From: JAAOIF01 sp965206195
GTDB lineage: Bacteria; Pseudomonadota; Gammaproteobacteria; PS1; Pseudothioglobaceae
Direction: 5' to 3'
Length of the DNA stretch: 64,000 nt
Assembly (NCBI GenBank): GCA_965206195.1
Contig: CBDBIZ010000011.1
Location: forward strand, 620,001-684,000
Positions 1 to 10,488 of this stretch are shown piece by piece (within the stretch, counting starts at the first letter, position 1; each line of letters begins with the position of its first letter). The notes beneath the pieces are model-generated. The model made no database searches. It was not told the DNA's origin and saw only the letters and a program-made list of their open reading frames with translations. The position numbers and the translations under genes are program-made.

Positions 1-26
1 TTAAGTGTTACACAAATCTTCTTCTT

Positions 27-245
27 TTATCCAGGCAACCCTAACCAAGACAAAGGCAATTCATTAAATCTATAATGGCAATTTACGCTGTCAATATAAT
101 CCAAGACATCTTTATATAATGGCTGTCTAAACTAATCATTTAATACATAAACATATTCAACTTTGATATTGAGCAATCGGACTAATTTTTGATATTGTTT
201 CCTTTTAAAATCACAAGTTTGAAGTTTTTCATCTACCAGATAATG
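27..245 (-). pseudogene. Decayed copy of cassette ORF (homologue of 49931-50326)
   Basis: Read on the minus strand, this stretch encodes a tail ending in NCHYRFNELPLSWLGLP, clearly related to the end of the 131-residue ORF at 49931-50326 (NCHYKFNDLPRAWLGLP). The upstream block LQTCDFKRKQYQKL matches LQTCDFKKKQYLKL of that ORF. An in-frame TAG replaces the tryptophan of the LNDWF motif, and the N-terminal part is missing or frame-shifted. It follows the 59-residue gene and the HNH gene in the same order as in the second cassette. The function is unknown; I am confident only of the homology and the decay. Confidence 0.7.
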
Positions 246-260
246 TACTGGTGTTTAATT

Positions 261-440
261 TTAATAATTAAATTTTTTCTTATTTAAAATATTATCCAAT
301 ATTTTTGTATGTCTATAAATATGATTGACTTTGTTATTTAAAGAACATTCTTCATAATGCTTTTGTTCATTTTCTAAGAGATATTCTACAACTATTTTTA
401 AACTTTTCAACTGGTTATGATTTATCGATAATGCATTCAT
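261..440 (-). CDS. Small cassette protein, 59 aa, unknown function
   Basis: The ATG at 440 overlaps the stop of the HNH gene as ATGA, so translation is probably coupled. The product is short, charged and without a membrane segment (contains QLKSLKIVVEYLLENEQ). A decayed homologue (ELQSIKTIVEYLLSSEYKHH) lies at the same place in the second cassette near 49790, between HNH remains and the 131-residue ORF. Conservation of position in two copies argues that this is a real gene of the cassette. I do not recognise the family. A controller or accessory protein of the R-M system is only a guess. Confidence 0.6.
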   Translation of the reverse strand: MNALSINHNQLKSLKIVVEYLLENEQKHYEECSLNNKVNHIYRHTKILDNILNKKKFNY

Positions 441-1039
441 AATTTACTCTTTGTTTCTTGGGTTAAAATTTTTTCCATCTTAAGTCTAGTTGTAATATCA
501 GAAAAATGTGCCATTTTGTGATGATGAGCGCAAACCACTGATAAATTTTCTAGCATATCTAAACCATCTTTATGCAAAGGAGTAATGTGATGAATTTCAA
601 TATATGGTTTGTTATTATCTTTTAAGAAAGTGTTTTTACATTTGGGATATAAGCAAAATAATCCTAATTTTTGTTTTGCTTGTTTGGCTAATGTAGTATT
701 TCTGTAATAAGTTTCCCGCGTATATTCAATCTTATTTTTATTTTGTTCTTTTGACATATCAATATTACTTAATTCTATTTTTTCTTCATTAAGTAAAAAA
801 TCCAAACCCTCACCACCTAATGTATAAAATCCCTGTTTAGACATAAAACTTAATAATTTATCATCTCGTAATTCTTGCAACAACCTTCTAACGGTTGCCT
901 GTGGTGTTTTGCCACCAATATTGATAATACTGTAATCTTGGTAATGAGCGTTAAGTTCTTTAAGTGAAAAGGTTCTGCTTCCTTTTATATTGCAATATTC
1001 AATTAATAATTGAAGTAATTTGTTACGCTGTAGTTGCAT
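437..1039 (-). CDS. HNH restriction endonuclease with winged-helix N-terminus
   Basis: The protein is 200 aa. Residues 1-80 look like a winged helix (ATVRRLLQELRDD followed by GFYTL), as in the C-terminal DNA-reading domain of DpnI-type enzymes. Residues 125-180 form an HNH nuclease: C129 and C134, HH at 150-151 in EIHHITPLH, N165, and HHH at 172-174. It starts inside the end of a truncated DpnA-like adenine methyltransferase gene and overlaps the next small gene by ATGA, so this was an R-M operon. Target GATC is inferred from the methylase only. The reading frame is intact although its methylase is cut in half, so it is either inactive or tolerated because of methylation from elsewhere. Confidence 0.75.
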   Translation of the reverse strand: MQLQRNKLLQLLIEYCNIKGSRTFSLKELNAHYQDYSIINIGGKTPQATVRRLLQELRDDKLLSFMSKQGFYTLGGEGLDFLLNEEKIELSNIDMSKEQNKNKIEYTRETYYRNTTLAKQAKQKLGLFCLYPKCKNTFLKDNNKPYIEIHHITPLHKDGLDMLENLSVVCAHHHKMAHFSDITTRLKMEKILTQETKSKL

Positions 1040-1427
1040 TCGGCTTCAACCAAGAGACATCATTGATAATACGCCAGCCTTGTTTTTGCAAAGCAAAGCC
1101 GCAAGAATAAATAGAGTGGTAAGTGCCTGAAACCCATAAACTGCCATTAGGTTTTAAAATTCTTTTACAAGCTTTTATCCATTTTGAGTGAAATTTAAAG
1201 TCGGCTTCAATGCCAGCGCTTTTATCCCATTTTCCCTTATCAACACTCACTCTTTTTCCTGCATGGCAACTAAAACCACCATTAGAAAGATTATAAGGAG
1301 GATCAGCAAAAATCATATCAACACTTTCTTTGGGAATTTTTTTCAGCAGTTCCAAACTATCTCCTAGGAACAGTTTTACCGACTTATCTTTAAAATACGG
1401 GGTCATGTATCTAAAATTTACATTCAT
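1023..1427 (-). pseudogene. Truncated DpnA-like adenine-N6 DNA methyltransferase
   Basis: The N-terminal half of a beta-class DNA methyltransferase is present: catalytic motif FADPPYNLSNGG, then VSVDKGKWDK and WIKACKRILKPNGSLWVSG, all typical of the DpnA/M2.DpnII GATC methylases. Family members are about 260-270 aa, but this ORF ends at 134 aa right after WLKPN. There it runs into the start of the HNH endonuclease gene, so the region with the SAM-binding FxGxG motif is deleted. A second, more damaged copy is at 49391. It is not expected to methylate. Confidence 0.8.
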
Positions 1428-1467
1428 CTGTTAGAAGCAAGAAATTATACATTAGTTTGTACTAGAC

Positions 1468-1508
1468 AAAAAAAATACCCTAGCACCTAAACAGATACTG
1501 GGGTATTT
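1468..1508 (-). terminator. Intrinsic terminator of the rRNA operon
   Basis: On the minus strand an AATACCC...GGGTATT stem is followed directly by a run of eight T. It lies about 115 nt after the 3' end of 5S rRNA, where the rrn transcript should stop. Confidence 0.75.
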
Positions 1509-1622
1509 TGTGGTATTTTTAGAATTTTATAAGGCAGATTGTAGTAGATTATAAGGAGTTTAGTAAAACTAAACAACTGGAGATCTAACGCCTTAAAAAA
1601 AACCAAAAATAACCGAAATTAA

Positions 1623-1741
1623 AGCCTAGCGATGTCCTACTCTCGCATGGGGAGACCCCACACTACCATCGGCGCTAAGTGGTTTCACTGCTGAGTTCGG
1701 GATGGGATCAGGTGGGTCACACTTGCTATTGTCACTAAGCA
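1623..1741 (-). rRNA. rrf: 5S ribosomal RNA
   Basis: The minus strand shows the conserved 5S core (CCGAACTCAG, GCGCCGATGGTAGTGTGGGG, CCATGCGAGAGTAGG). The two ends, GCTTAGTG and CGCTAGGC, pair as the terminal helix, which sets the boundaries. It follows 23S with a spacer of about 310 nt in which I see no gene. Confidence 0.95.
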
Positions 1742-2184
1742 AACTGCTTGCCTCGTTCGCTTGTTTTTGGTTTTTTCGACGTTAAATGTTAGAAAATCTT
1801 CAGTCACGTAGCTTTGCTTTGCTTTTTTACATTTTAAAAATTTACCTTGTAAAATTCCAAAAATAATCAAATTTAACTTATCGTTTAAATGTAATAAGTT
1901 AGACCAGAGGCTAATTAAAAAGTTTTTATACCAAGATGGTATAACAATTTAAATACATTAATAAAGTTTGAACACTTACGTAGTGTATTGCATGACACAT
2001 CAACTTCCAATATGAATCCGAATAAGTATTCAAATAATTTGGATGTTATATGGTCAAGCCTCACGATCAATTAGTACAGGTTAGCTCCACACGTCACCGC
2101 GCTTCTACATCCTGCCTATCAACCTCGTAGTCTTCGAGGGATCTTTAGGAGCGTTAAACGCTCAGGGAGACCTAATCTTGGGAA

Positions 2185-2220
<36 letters not shown>

Positions 2221-2386
2221 TCCACACATAGCTACTCGGCAATGCCACTGGCGTGACAACCGAAACACCAGAGGTGTGTCCATTCCGGTCCTCTCGTACT
2301 AAGAACAGCTTCCCTCAAGTCTCCAACGCCCACGGTAGATAGGGACCGAACTGTCTCACGACGTTCTAAACCCAGCTCGCGTACCA

Positions 2387-2464
<78 letters not shown>

Positions 2465-2493
2465 ACCGCCGTCGATATGAACTCTTGGGCGGT

Positions 2494-2538
<45 letters not shown>

Positions 2539-2670
2539 TCCTTCCACTTGGAACCACCGGATCACTAAGACCTAGTTTCCTACCTGCTCGACGTGTCAGT
2601 CTCGCAGTCAAGCACCCTTTTACCTTTGCGCTCATTGCACGATGTCCGACCGTGCTGAGGGTACCTTTGC

Positions 2671-2717
<47 letters not shown>

Positions 2718-2975
2718 ACCATGCATTGTCCCCGATCCAGATAATGGACCTAGGTTAGAACCCCAACCATACCAGGGTGGTATTTCAAGGGTGGCTCCAC
2801 TCAAACTAGCGTTCAAGTTTCAAAGCCTCCCACCTATCCTACACAGGTAGGATCAAAGTTCAATGCAAAGCTGTAGTAAAGGTGCACGGGGTCTTTCCGT
2901 CTGGCCGCGGGTATACTGCATCTTAACAGCAATTTCAATTTCACTGAGTCTCGGGTGGAGACAGTGTGGCCCTCG

Positions 2976-3022
<47 letters not shown>

Positions 3023-3725
3023 CGAATACTCTTAACTGTTTCCAGAAAAGTCGGACTTTCTCTTAGATAATTACCTTTTTTCTATTATTCATCGTATTAA
3101 TGATTTGACGAATGTCATCTATTCCTTCTAAAGTTAGATGCTTTTCATCTTGCATTAATAATAAAACTTGGCGAAACTTTCTAAATTCCACATTTTTATA
3201 AGTTTTAAGTTGATGCTTCATAAAAAAAGGAGAAATTATATCCAATAGATGGCTTAACCCTCTGACCCGATAAGCCATCTGTGTTGATGTTTTATCTTTG
3301 CGGTTTACACGTACCACACCACAACCAAAATATTCTTTTAAGGCATATAGCACTTTAATATCTTGCTCATGTTGCACCACGATAAATTCAGGCAGAATCT
3401 GAAAACTGCTTGCCATCGTGTCGTTTTTATTGATTGAAACGGAAAAACAACCTTCCCCATCAACAAAACCCACTATCCATTGTGTTTCTAATTTCATATT
3501 TTATCTCCAAACATAAAGTCTCTGAGGATTCTTAAACACACTTGTATTTAAGTCTTTCCTGCGGATTGTCCCCATGTCTATTGGATTTTTACTGCCAAAT
3601 GTTATAGAAAAATTACCGCTAAATTACATCTTTTAGTTTAAATTATTCATCATTTGACGAGTACCAAATAGTTTTGGAGGAGTTTCCCGCATATGGTTTG
3701 GTTTTACTAAGGCGTGCGTTATTTC
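3023..3725 (-). mobile_element. Group I intron in 23S rRNA, position about L1931
   Basis: The flanking exons rejoin exactly into the conserved sequence GGTCCTAAGGT|AGCGAAATT after H69, that is after U1931 in E. coli numbering. This lies within the I-CeuI target region, eight bases from the I-CeuI intron site. The 5' exon ends in U and the intron ends in G, as group I splicing requires. P7 candidates are visible: TCAGAGACTTTATG on the minus strand (3511-3526) and the complementary GAAAGTCCGA (3051-3060). The endonuclease ORF sits between them, in the P8 region. As I recall, L1931 introns are known from Thermotoga and organelles, and nearby sites from Coxiella. Confidence 0.85.
3063..3497 (-). 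CDS. LAGLIDADG homing endonuclease of the 23S intron
   Basis: The 144-aa protein has one LAGLIDADG-type motif near the N-terminus (IVGFVDGEGCF, residues 8-18, acidic residue D14). Single-motif enzymes act as homodimers. FQILPEF and VRGLSHLLDIISPFF are typical of the intron-encoded LSU rRNA endonuclease family. The ATG at 3497 has a GGAG ribosome site 8 nt upstream. The ORF is intact and on the rRNA strand, so it is translated from the rRNA precursor or from the spliced intron. The expected role is to cleave intron-less 23S alleles at the L1931 site and spread the intron. Confidence 0.88.
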   Translation of the reverse strand: MKLETQWIVGFVDGEGCFSVSINKNDTMASSFQILPEFIVVQHEQDIKVLYALKEYFGCGVVRVNRKDKTSTQMAYRVRGLSHLLDIISPFFMKHQLKTYKNVEFRKFRQVLLLMQDEKHLTLEGIDDIRQIINTMNNRKKVII

Positions 3726-3760
<35 letters not shown>

Positions 3761-4472
3761 TTGGGCTTCGATCAAAAGCTTCGCACAAGTGCTAACCTCA
3801 TCAATTAACCTTCAAGCACCGGGCAGGCGTCACACCCTATACGTCCACTTACGTGTTTGCAGAGTGCTGTGTTTTTAATAAACAGTCGGAGCCACCTGGT
3901 ATCTTCAACTCTTACCAGCTCATTCAGCAAGTGAAATCACCAGCAAAAGCACACCTTCTCCCGAAGTTACGGTGTCATTTTGCCTAGTTCCTTCACCCGA
4001 GTTCTCTCAAGCGCCTTAGAATTCTCATCTCGTCCACCTGTGTCGGTTTGGGGTACGGTTTCATATAACCTGAAGCTTAGAGGATTTTCCTGGAAGCATG
4101 GTATCGCTGACTTCTCCCAAAAGAGGGATCGTCATCACGCCTTGAGATAAAGACTCCCGGATTTTCCTAAGAATCATCTCTACACGCTTAAACAAGGACA
4201 ACCATCGCCTTGCTCAGCTAACCTTCTCCGTCTTCCCATCGCAGTTATATGAAGTACAGGAATATTAACCTGTTTCCCATCGACTACGCATTTCTGCCTC
4301 GCCTTAGGGGCCGACTCACCCTACGCCGATTAACGTTGCGTAGGAAACCTTGGACTTCTGGCGAGGGGGTTTTTCACCCCCTTTATCGTTACTCATGTCA
4401 GCATTCGCACTTCTGATACCTCCAGCAAACCTCACGGCTCACCTTCAACGGCTTACAGAACGCTCTCCTACC

Positions 4473-5184
4473 AATTAGAATCTAGACTTATATTTACTTA
4501 ATTATTACTAACAAATGTCAAAACAAAATTAATCGCTACTTTGTCTGATAAAGGTATCCCCCCAACTGTTTTTGACAGTTTTTCTAAATTAGAAATGGGA
4601 ATAGAAAAGTCCTTAGCACTCAGTATGATAGGTTTCATACTCGCTACCACCAACTTTTTTTTATAAGACTTGACTATTAAAACTTCAGCTTCAATTTCCT
4701 TTTGTTTGCCAAAAAATCTTATTTTTAATGGCACAATAGTATTGATATTTTTCTTGGAATTTAACGCTTTCTCACCAATATCCGCATGAATATTGACGTT
4801 AGGAAATAAATCACTTTGGAAAAATATATCACTTAATCTTTGATCCCTGATAGGGATGCCAGTCTTAATGCTATTTGTCTTAACTGTTAGCGCGGCATCA
4901 CCATTTTTGATAGAGCCACTTAAACCTTCAAATCTCGCACTTTCCACTATATATTGTTTCTTTATAGTGGCAAAGTTAACACTCGAGTTTCCCGTATCTA
5001 ACACCATGCTACTATACTTACCAGCAGCAAACACTAAGCCCTGACAAAAAACTAATAACAATACAAATGTTTTAATTATTCTCATAAATTAACCCCTCTT
5101 TTTTATTAAAAACATCCGTTTCATTATAACATTAAGCAATAGTTTATTTAGCAATATCAGTATATATAAGTCTAGATTCTAATT
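4473..5184 (-). other. 23S rRNA intervening sequence at helix 45
   Basis: The ends are a perfect 21-bp inverted repeat (4473-4493 and 5164-5184) that replaces the tip of helix 45, near E. coli position 1170. In Salmonella and other proteobacteria this is a classic site for intervening sequences that RNase III removes without re-ligation. The conserved flanks (GGTAGGAGAGCG on one side, the GAAGCTACGG block on the other) resume immediately outside. Unlike ordinary IVSs, which are empty or encode a small four-helix-bundle protein, this one holds a complete secreted-protein gene. Confidence 0.85.
4498..5085 (-). CDS. YceI-family periplasmic protein encoded inside 23S rRNA
   Basis: The ORF is 195 aa, with a signal peptide at about 1-20 (positive MRIIK, then a hydrophobic core, cut after VFA). 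The body matches the YceI lipocalin-like fold that binds polyisoprenoids: D..NSSVNFA near the mature start, the F..LSGSI strand, IRDQRLSDIFF (family pattern of charged residues then FF), FPN...HAD, and a C-terminal strand VAINFVLTF. The length fits the family. A GAGGGG ribosome site lies 7 nt before the ATG at 5085. A TATAAT lies at 5123-5128 on the same strand, but its -35 partner is poor. The gene fills the helix-45 insert, ending 4 nt before the stem. Codon use and an intact frame indicate selection. The location inside rRNA is extraordinary for a non-nuclease gene. Confidence 0.85.
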   Translation of the reverse strand: MRIIKTFVLLLVFCQGLVFAAGKYSSMVLDTGNSSVNFATIKKQYIVESARFEGLSGSIKNGDAALTVKTNSIKTGIPIRDQRLSDIFFQSDLFPNVNIHADIGEKALNSKKNINTIVPLKIRFFGKQKEIEAEVLIVKSYKKKLVVASMKPIILSAKDFSIPISNLEKLSKTVGGIPLSDKVAINFVLTFVSNN

Positions 5185-5235
5185 CCGTAGCTTCGGTATG
5201 TAGTTTTAGCCCCGTTAAATCTTCCGCGCAAACCG

Positions 5236-5270
<35 letters not shown>

Positions 5271-5271
5271 A

Positions 5272-5305
<34 letters not shown>

Positions 5306-5800
5306 GGCCTTTTCACATCGTTTCCCACTTAACTACAATTTTGGGACCTTAGCTGACGGTCTGGGTTGTTTCCCTTTCCACTACGGACGTTAGCACCCGC
5401 AGTGTGTCTGCCATGCTGATACTTTCAGGTATTCGGAGTTTGCAATGGTTTACTAAGTCTTGACGACCCGCTAGCCATAACAGTGCTCTACCCCCTGAAG
5501 TAATACATGACGCTCTACCTAAATAGATTTCGGAGAGAACCAGCTATCTCCGGGTTTGTTTGGCCTTTCACCCCTATCCACAGCTCATCCCCCCATTTTT
5601 CAACATAGGTGGGTTCGGGCCTCCAGTTAGTTTTACCTAACCTTCACCCTGGCCATGGATAGATCACCCGGTTTCGGGTCTACTCTCTGCAACTCAAACG
5701 CCCATTTAAGACTCGGTTTCCCTACGGCTCCCCTATTGGTTAACCTTGCTACAGAGAAGTAAGTCGCTGACCCATTATACAAAAGGTACGCAGTCATCCC

Positions 5801-6087
5801 GCCCTTAAATTACTCTAAGGTAGATTTTATTTATTAAATGTCTTTTAGCACTATCGTGATGTTTGGCTCGATATTCTCTATCTCTTGCACCATTAAGCGT
5901 TAGAAATACCTCATAATAAATAATTCTCCACTTATTGTTTTTAGTTGGTTTACCTTGACCTTCACTACGAGGTTTAACTCTTTTACGTAAATCAGAAGTG
6001 CTAACTAAAATAAAATTTATCTTTATTTGTCAAACTTTGTAAAACATAAAAGTAATACATAATTATCTCCTAAAGTAATTTAAGGGC
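5801..6087 (-). other. 23S rRNA intervening sequence at helix 25
   Basis: This insert replaces the loop of helix 25 (E. coli about 545). A 14-nt perfect inverted repeat (5801-5814 and 6074-6087) continues for about five more pairs after a bulge, giving a long RNase III-type stem. Conserved 23S sequence flanks it directly (GCAGTGGGAGTCC side, and TGACTGCGTACC side). Helix 25 is the other well known IVS site in proteobacterial 23S genes. It contains a frameshifted GIY-YIG nuclease gene. Confidence 0.82.
5805..6060 (-). pseudogene. GIY-YIG nuclease gene, frameshifted, in helix-25 insert
   Basis: An AGGAGA ribosome site precedes the ATG at 6060. The first frame reads MYYFYVLQSLTNKDKFYFS and then stops. 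After a one-base shift the second frame continues STSDLRKRVK, then WRIIYYEVFL and ARDREYRAKH, to a TAA at 5805 inside the stem. Together this is the small URI-type GIY-YIG domain of about 85 aa: the YYFYVL strand, the LRKR helix with the catalytic arginine, the YYE strand and the A..RE helix. The total length of 256 nt is one base over a multiple of three. It is most simply a dead homing-type nuclease; a sequencing error or programmed frameshift is possible. Confidence 0.72.
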
Positions 6088-6155
6088 AGGACTCCCACTG
6101 CTTGTATGCATACGATTTCAGGTTCTATTTCACTCCCCTCCCGGGGTTCTTTTCG

Positions 6156-6189
<34 letters not shown>

Positions 6190-6985
6190 TTAGAGAGTAT
6201 TTAGCCTTGGAAGGGTGGTCCCCCCATATTCAAACAGCGTTTCACGTGCGCCGCCTTACTCGATTTCACCTAAATTAAATTTTCGTGTACGGGGCTATCA
6301 CCCTGTATCGCTTAACTTTCCAGAAAATTCCACTAATTTAAAATAGACTTAAGGGCTAATCCCCGTTCGCTCGCCGCTACTAAGGGAATCTCGGTTGATT
6401 TCTTTTCCTCTAGGTACTTAGATGTTTCAGTTCCCTAGGTTTGCTTCCTTGAGCTATGTATTCACTCAAGGATACCTACCTGATGGTAGGTGGGTTTTCC
6501 CATTCGGAGATCTCCGGGTAAAAGCTTATTTATCAGCTAACCGAAGCTTATCGCAGATTATCACGTCCTTCATCGCCTTCTAATGCCAAGGCATCCGTCG
6601 TATGCACTTGTTTACTTGACCATATAACCCCAAATTATCTGTTTGTGTTTTTCATCTTTTATTCATTTTCTGTGTTATTTTTCTCGCTTGCTTGTCGCTT
6701 AGATTAACTAAACTTCTGTGCTCGCTCAAAAAATGCCTTGAAACTGAACAAAATCTGAAGTCACAAACCTATAAAAGCTATAGGTTTCGTATTTCACCTT
6801 GAAATCACCAATTATGATTACTCATAATCGGTGAATTTTTTTATTTCATTAGCGGTTTTTACCCCGCTGATGAGAATCCATATTTTTTGAAATTGTTGTG
6901 TCAATGCAATACACCATTTGAAAAACCATAATGGCTTTCGCGTTATTGTATTGTATTTTTACAAACTTTACTTCATGTATTAAAT

Positions 6986-6997
6986 TGTTAAAGAGCA
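6986..6997 (-). promoter_or_regulatory. boxA antitermination site before 23S
   Basis: The minus-strand sequence TGCTCTTTAACA matches the rrn boxA consensus (NusB/S10 binding) exactly. It lies in the tRNA-Ala to 23S spacer. The rest of this spacer (6622-7148) shows no gene. Confidence 0.75.
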
Positions 6998-7148
6998 TCA
7001 CACCCGAAAGCGTGATATAAAAACTTAAATAAAACCACTATTGTTACGATGGGCTTATTTGAGTTTTTAAAAAAAGAATTTATTAAAAATTTTGGCTTTT
7101 ACAAGGTAAAGGTAAACGAGTGGATATTTAACACAGTGAAAATAAAAT

Positions 7149-7224
7149 TGGTGGAGCCAGGGAGGATCGAACTCCCGACCTCTTGCGTGCAAGGCAAGCG
7201 CTCTCCCAGCTGAGCTATGGCCCC
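7149..7224 (-). tRNA. alaT: tRNA-Ala (TGC)
   Basis: A complete cloverleaf of 76 nt including encoded CCA: acceptor GGGGCCA/TGGCTCC, D arm AGCTCAGCTGGGAGAGC, anticodon loop CTTGCAC with TGC, T arm GGGAGTTCGATCCTCC. It lies in the 16S-23S spacer, as usual. Confidence 0.96.
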
Positions 7225-7270
7225 ATATTAAACCGATGTCGGCTCTTCGGTTCAGAGCTTCGTGCATAGT

Positions 7271-7308
7271 GTGCAAGGCAAGCGCTCTCCCAGCTGAGCT
7301 ATGGCCCC
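7271..7308 (-). repeat. Duplicate of the 5' half of tRNA-Ala
   Basis: These 38 nt are identical to nucleotides 1-38 of the tRNA-Ala gene (7187-7224), ending in the anticodon loop. The copy sits 46 nt upstream of the intact gene on the same strand. There is no 3' half. The same arrangement is seen at tRNA-Ile and tRNA-Phe. Confidence 0.9.
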
Positions 7309-7404
7309 TGTTATAGCGTTGCTATTTTTATTTTTACAAGGCGGATATGGGAGAAGTGTATGGGTATAAACGACCGATTATCCAACATGGCAAAAATGAA
7401 AAAG

Positions 7405-7481
<77 letters not shown>

Positions 7482-7518
7482 GGTAACTTTCACAGAATTA
7501 TAATTAAGGTCGGTAAAA

Positions 7519-7568
7519 CGACCTCACCAATTGTCCAGGGGTGCGCTCTAACCAACTGAGCTACAGGC
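7519..7568 (-). repeat. Degenerate partial copy of tRNA-Ile
   Basis: On the minus strand 31 nt (7536-7566) match tRNA-Ile from the acceptor end of the D arm to the anticodon. They are followed by an altered loop and a 10-nt match (GGTGAGGTCG) to the 3' side of the anticodon arm. The acceptor start is changed (GAGCCTG) and the T arm is missing. It lies about 50 nt upstream of the intact gene. Confidence 0.8.
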
Positions 7569-7781
7569 TCAAAAATTACTTGTCTTTTTCTTTTGCACTT
7601 TGTTATCTTTTTACGTTGGTTTAGTCATCTAGTTTTCACTAAACTTCTTTTACTCTCTTAAAAAAATATCCAGTCTAAAGAAAAAATTCTGCGTAATTGA
7701 TTAACCAATCAATTATGATGCAATTCTTTCATTCTTCTTTATTTTTATCAAACAATTTGTTGTGGACACTCATACTTTTCT

Positions 7782-9316
<1,535 letters not shown>

Positions 9317-9472
9317 ATTCTAACTATTTAGAACATTGGCATTACTAACAAGTAATACTTTGCGTTCAATTTTTTTAAAAGCTTATTTGCTTTTGTTTTT
9401 CAAGATATTTTCATATCTAGTGTGCACTGCACAATTTAATGTACGAGCGCCCACACAAATTGTTTGATAATT

Positions 9473-9484
9473 TTTTAAAGAGCA
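9473..9484 (-). promoter_or_regulatory. boxA in the rrn leader
   Basis: TGCTCTTTAAAA on the minus strand is one base from the boxA consensus. It lies between the promoter and 16S, where antitermination complexes assemble on rrn leaders. Confidence 0.6.
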
Positions 9485-9529
9485 ACCGCGATATGAAAAA
9501 ATATTTTTACAACGCGGTAAAAGGTGGCA

Positions 9530-9557
9530 ATTATACCCACAATAATTCTTGCGTCAA
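9530..9557 (-). promoter_or_regulatory. rRNA operon promoter
   Basis: TTGACG (-35, 9552-9557) and a perfect TATAAT (-10, 9530-9535) are separated by 16 bp on the minus strand, about 215 nt upstream of 16S. It is the strongest sigma-70-like promoter seen in the window. The remaining gap up to 9723 holds no gene. Confidence 0.8.
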
Positions 9558-9723
9558 GCGCGCTCTTAATTTTTTTATTAAATTAACTTTTAAGGCTGTG
9601 AATTAGGCTCAAAACCGTGCTCGGCAAAAATTTTGAAATAATTTATATCTAATAGCACAAGCATGCCAATTTTCTAACACTTGAAACGTATCACGCACAG
9701 AATAAAATTATTGTTAGTATTTT

Positions 9724-10488
9724 TTATTTTGCTTGCTTTGCTTGAGGCTCATCCCAGCCTTTGGAATGAATGGCTCTTGCTCCCATGCCATGAATAGGCT
9801 GTCTGGGTTGCAGTGTGGGGAAATCAAAGGTTCTGTCAAAAAATATTGATGTTGTTGATGTGTGGTGTTCTGTTGGCTTAAACCCAGTCATATCAACTTG
9901 CAGCAACCCTGCGTTTTTCAATAGCGCTGCGGTATTATAATGCCAGTCGGCGTTGTCTAAAATAATCATCCCGCCTTTATTTAAGTATTGCAAGGCAAGT
10001 TTGGCGCAGTCATAACGGTAGCCAAAGCCATCAATTACAATCACATCAAATTTTTTATCAAAGGTTTTGATTGACTGAGGAAATTCATCCTCTTGCGCCA
10101 ACTTCATGGTGACATTACTGTCCAATTGACCCTGTATGCGCTCAAACCAATCATTGTTGTTTTCTGCGCTGTAAACCCACTTTGCGCGCTTCATCCAATA
10201 AAGAGTTGAGGCGCCACTGCCAAATTCAAAAATTGTTTTCTTGGTAAAATCAAACTGGTCAATGTATTCAATTGCTGGGTAGGTGTAAAGCGGTATATAT
10301 TCACCACGACTATTAACAGATATACCCGTATCGCAGGCACGCAAAAAGCCATAGTCATTGCGCAGAATATTATTGCACGAGGCAAGAAACATCTCACTTT
10401 TTGATAGCCTCAAAGTATCTGGATGTTGCTGTTGAGTTGAGATTTCTTGCTCACTATAACCTTGTCTATTAAATAGTTGCCAAAACAT
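9724..10488 (-). CDS. SAM-dependent methyltransferase-like protein
   Basis: A protein of about 254 aa with a Rossmann-type core: IFEFGSGASTLYW (motif I, SAM loop), an acidic strand end after VYSAE, VIVIDGF, then GGMIILDNADW. I do not recognise a named family or substrate. The start is taken as the ATG at 10488, which overlaps the upstream dioxygenase stop (TAATG) behind a GGGGAGG ribosome site; an in-frame start 15 nt earlier lies within the upstream gene. It is the last gene of the gshA-mnmE-kinase run. FDRTF and PTEHHTS near the C-terminus suggest a small-molecule or glycan methyltransferase, but this is open. Confidence 0.65.
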   Translation of the reverse strand: MFWQLFNRQGYSEQEISTQQQHPDTLRLSKSEMFLASCNNILRNDYGFLRACDTGISVNSRGEYIPLYTYPAIEYIDQFDFTKKTIFEFGSGASTLYWMKRAKWVYSAENNNDWFERIQGQLDSNVTMKLAQEDEFPQSIKTFDKKFDVIVIDGFGYRYDCAKLALQYLNKGGMIILDNADWHYNTAALLKNAGLLQVDMTGFKPTEHHTSTTSIFFDRTFDFPTLQPRQPIHGMGARAIHSKGWDEPQAKQAK

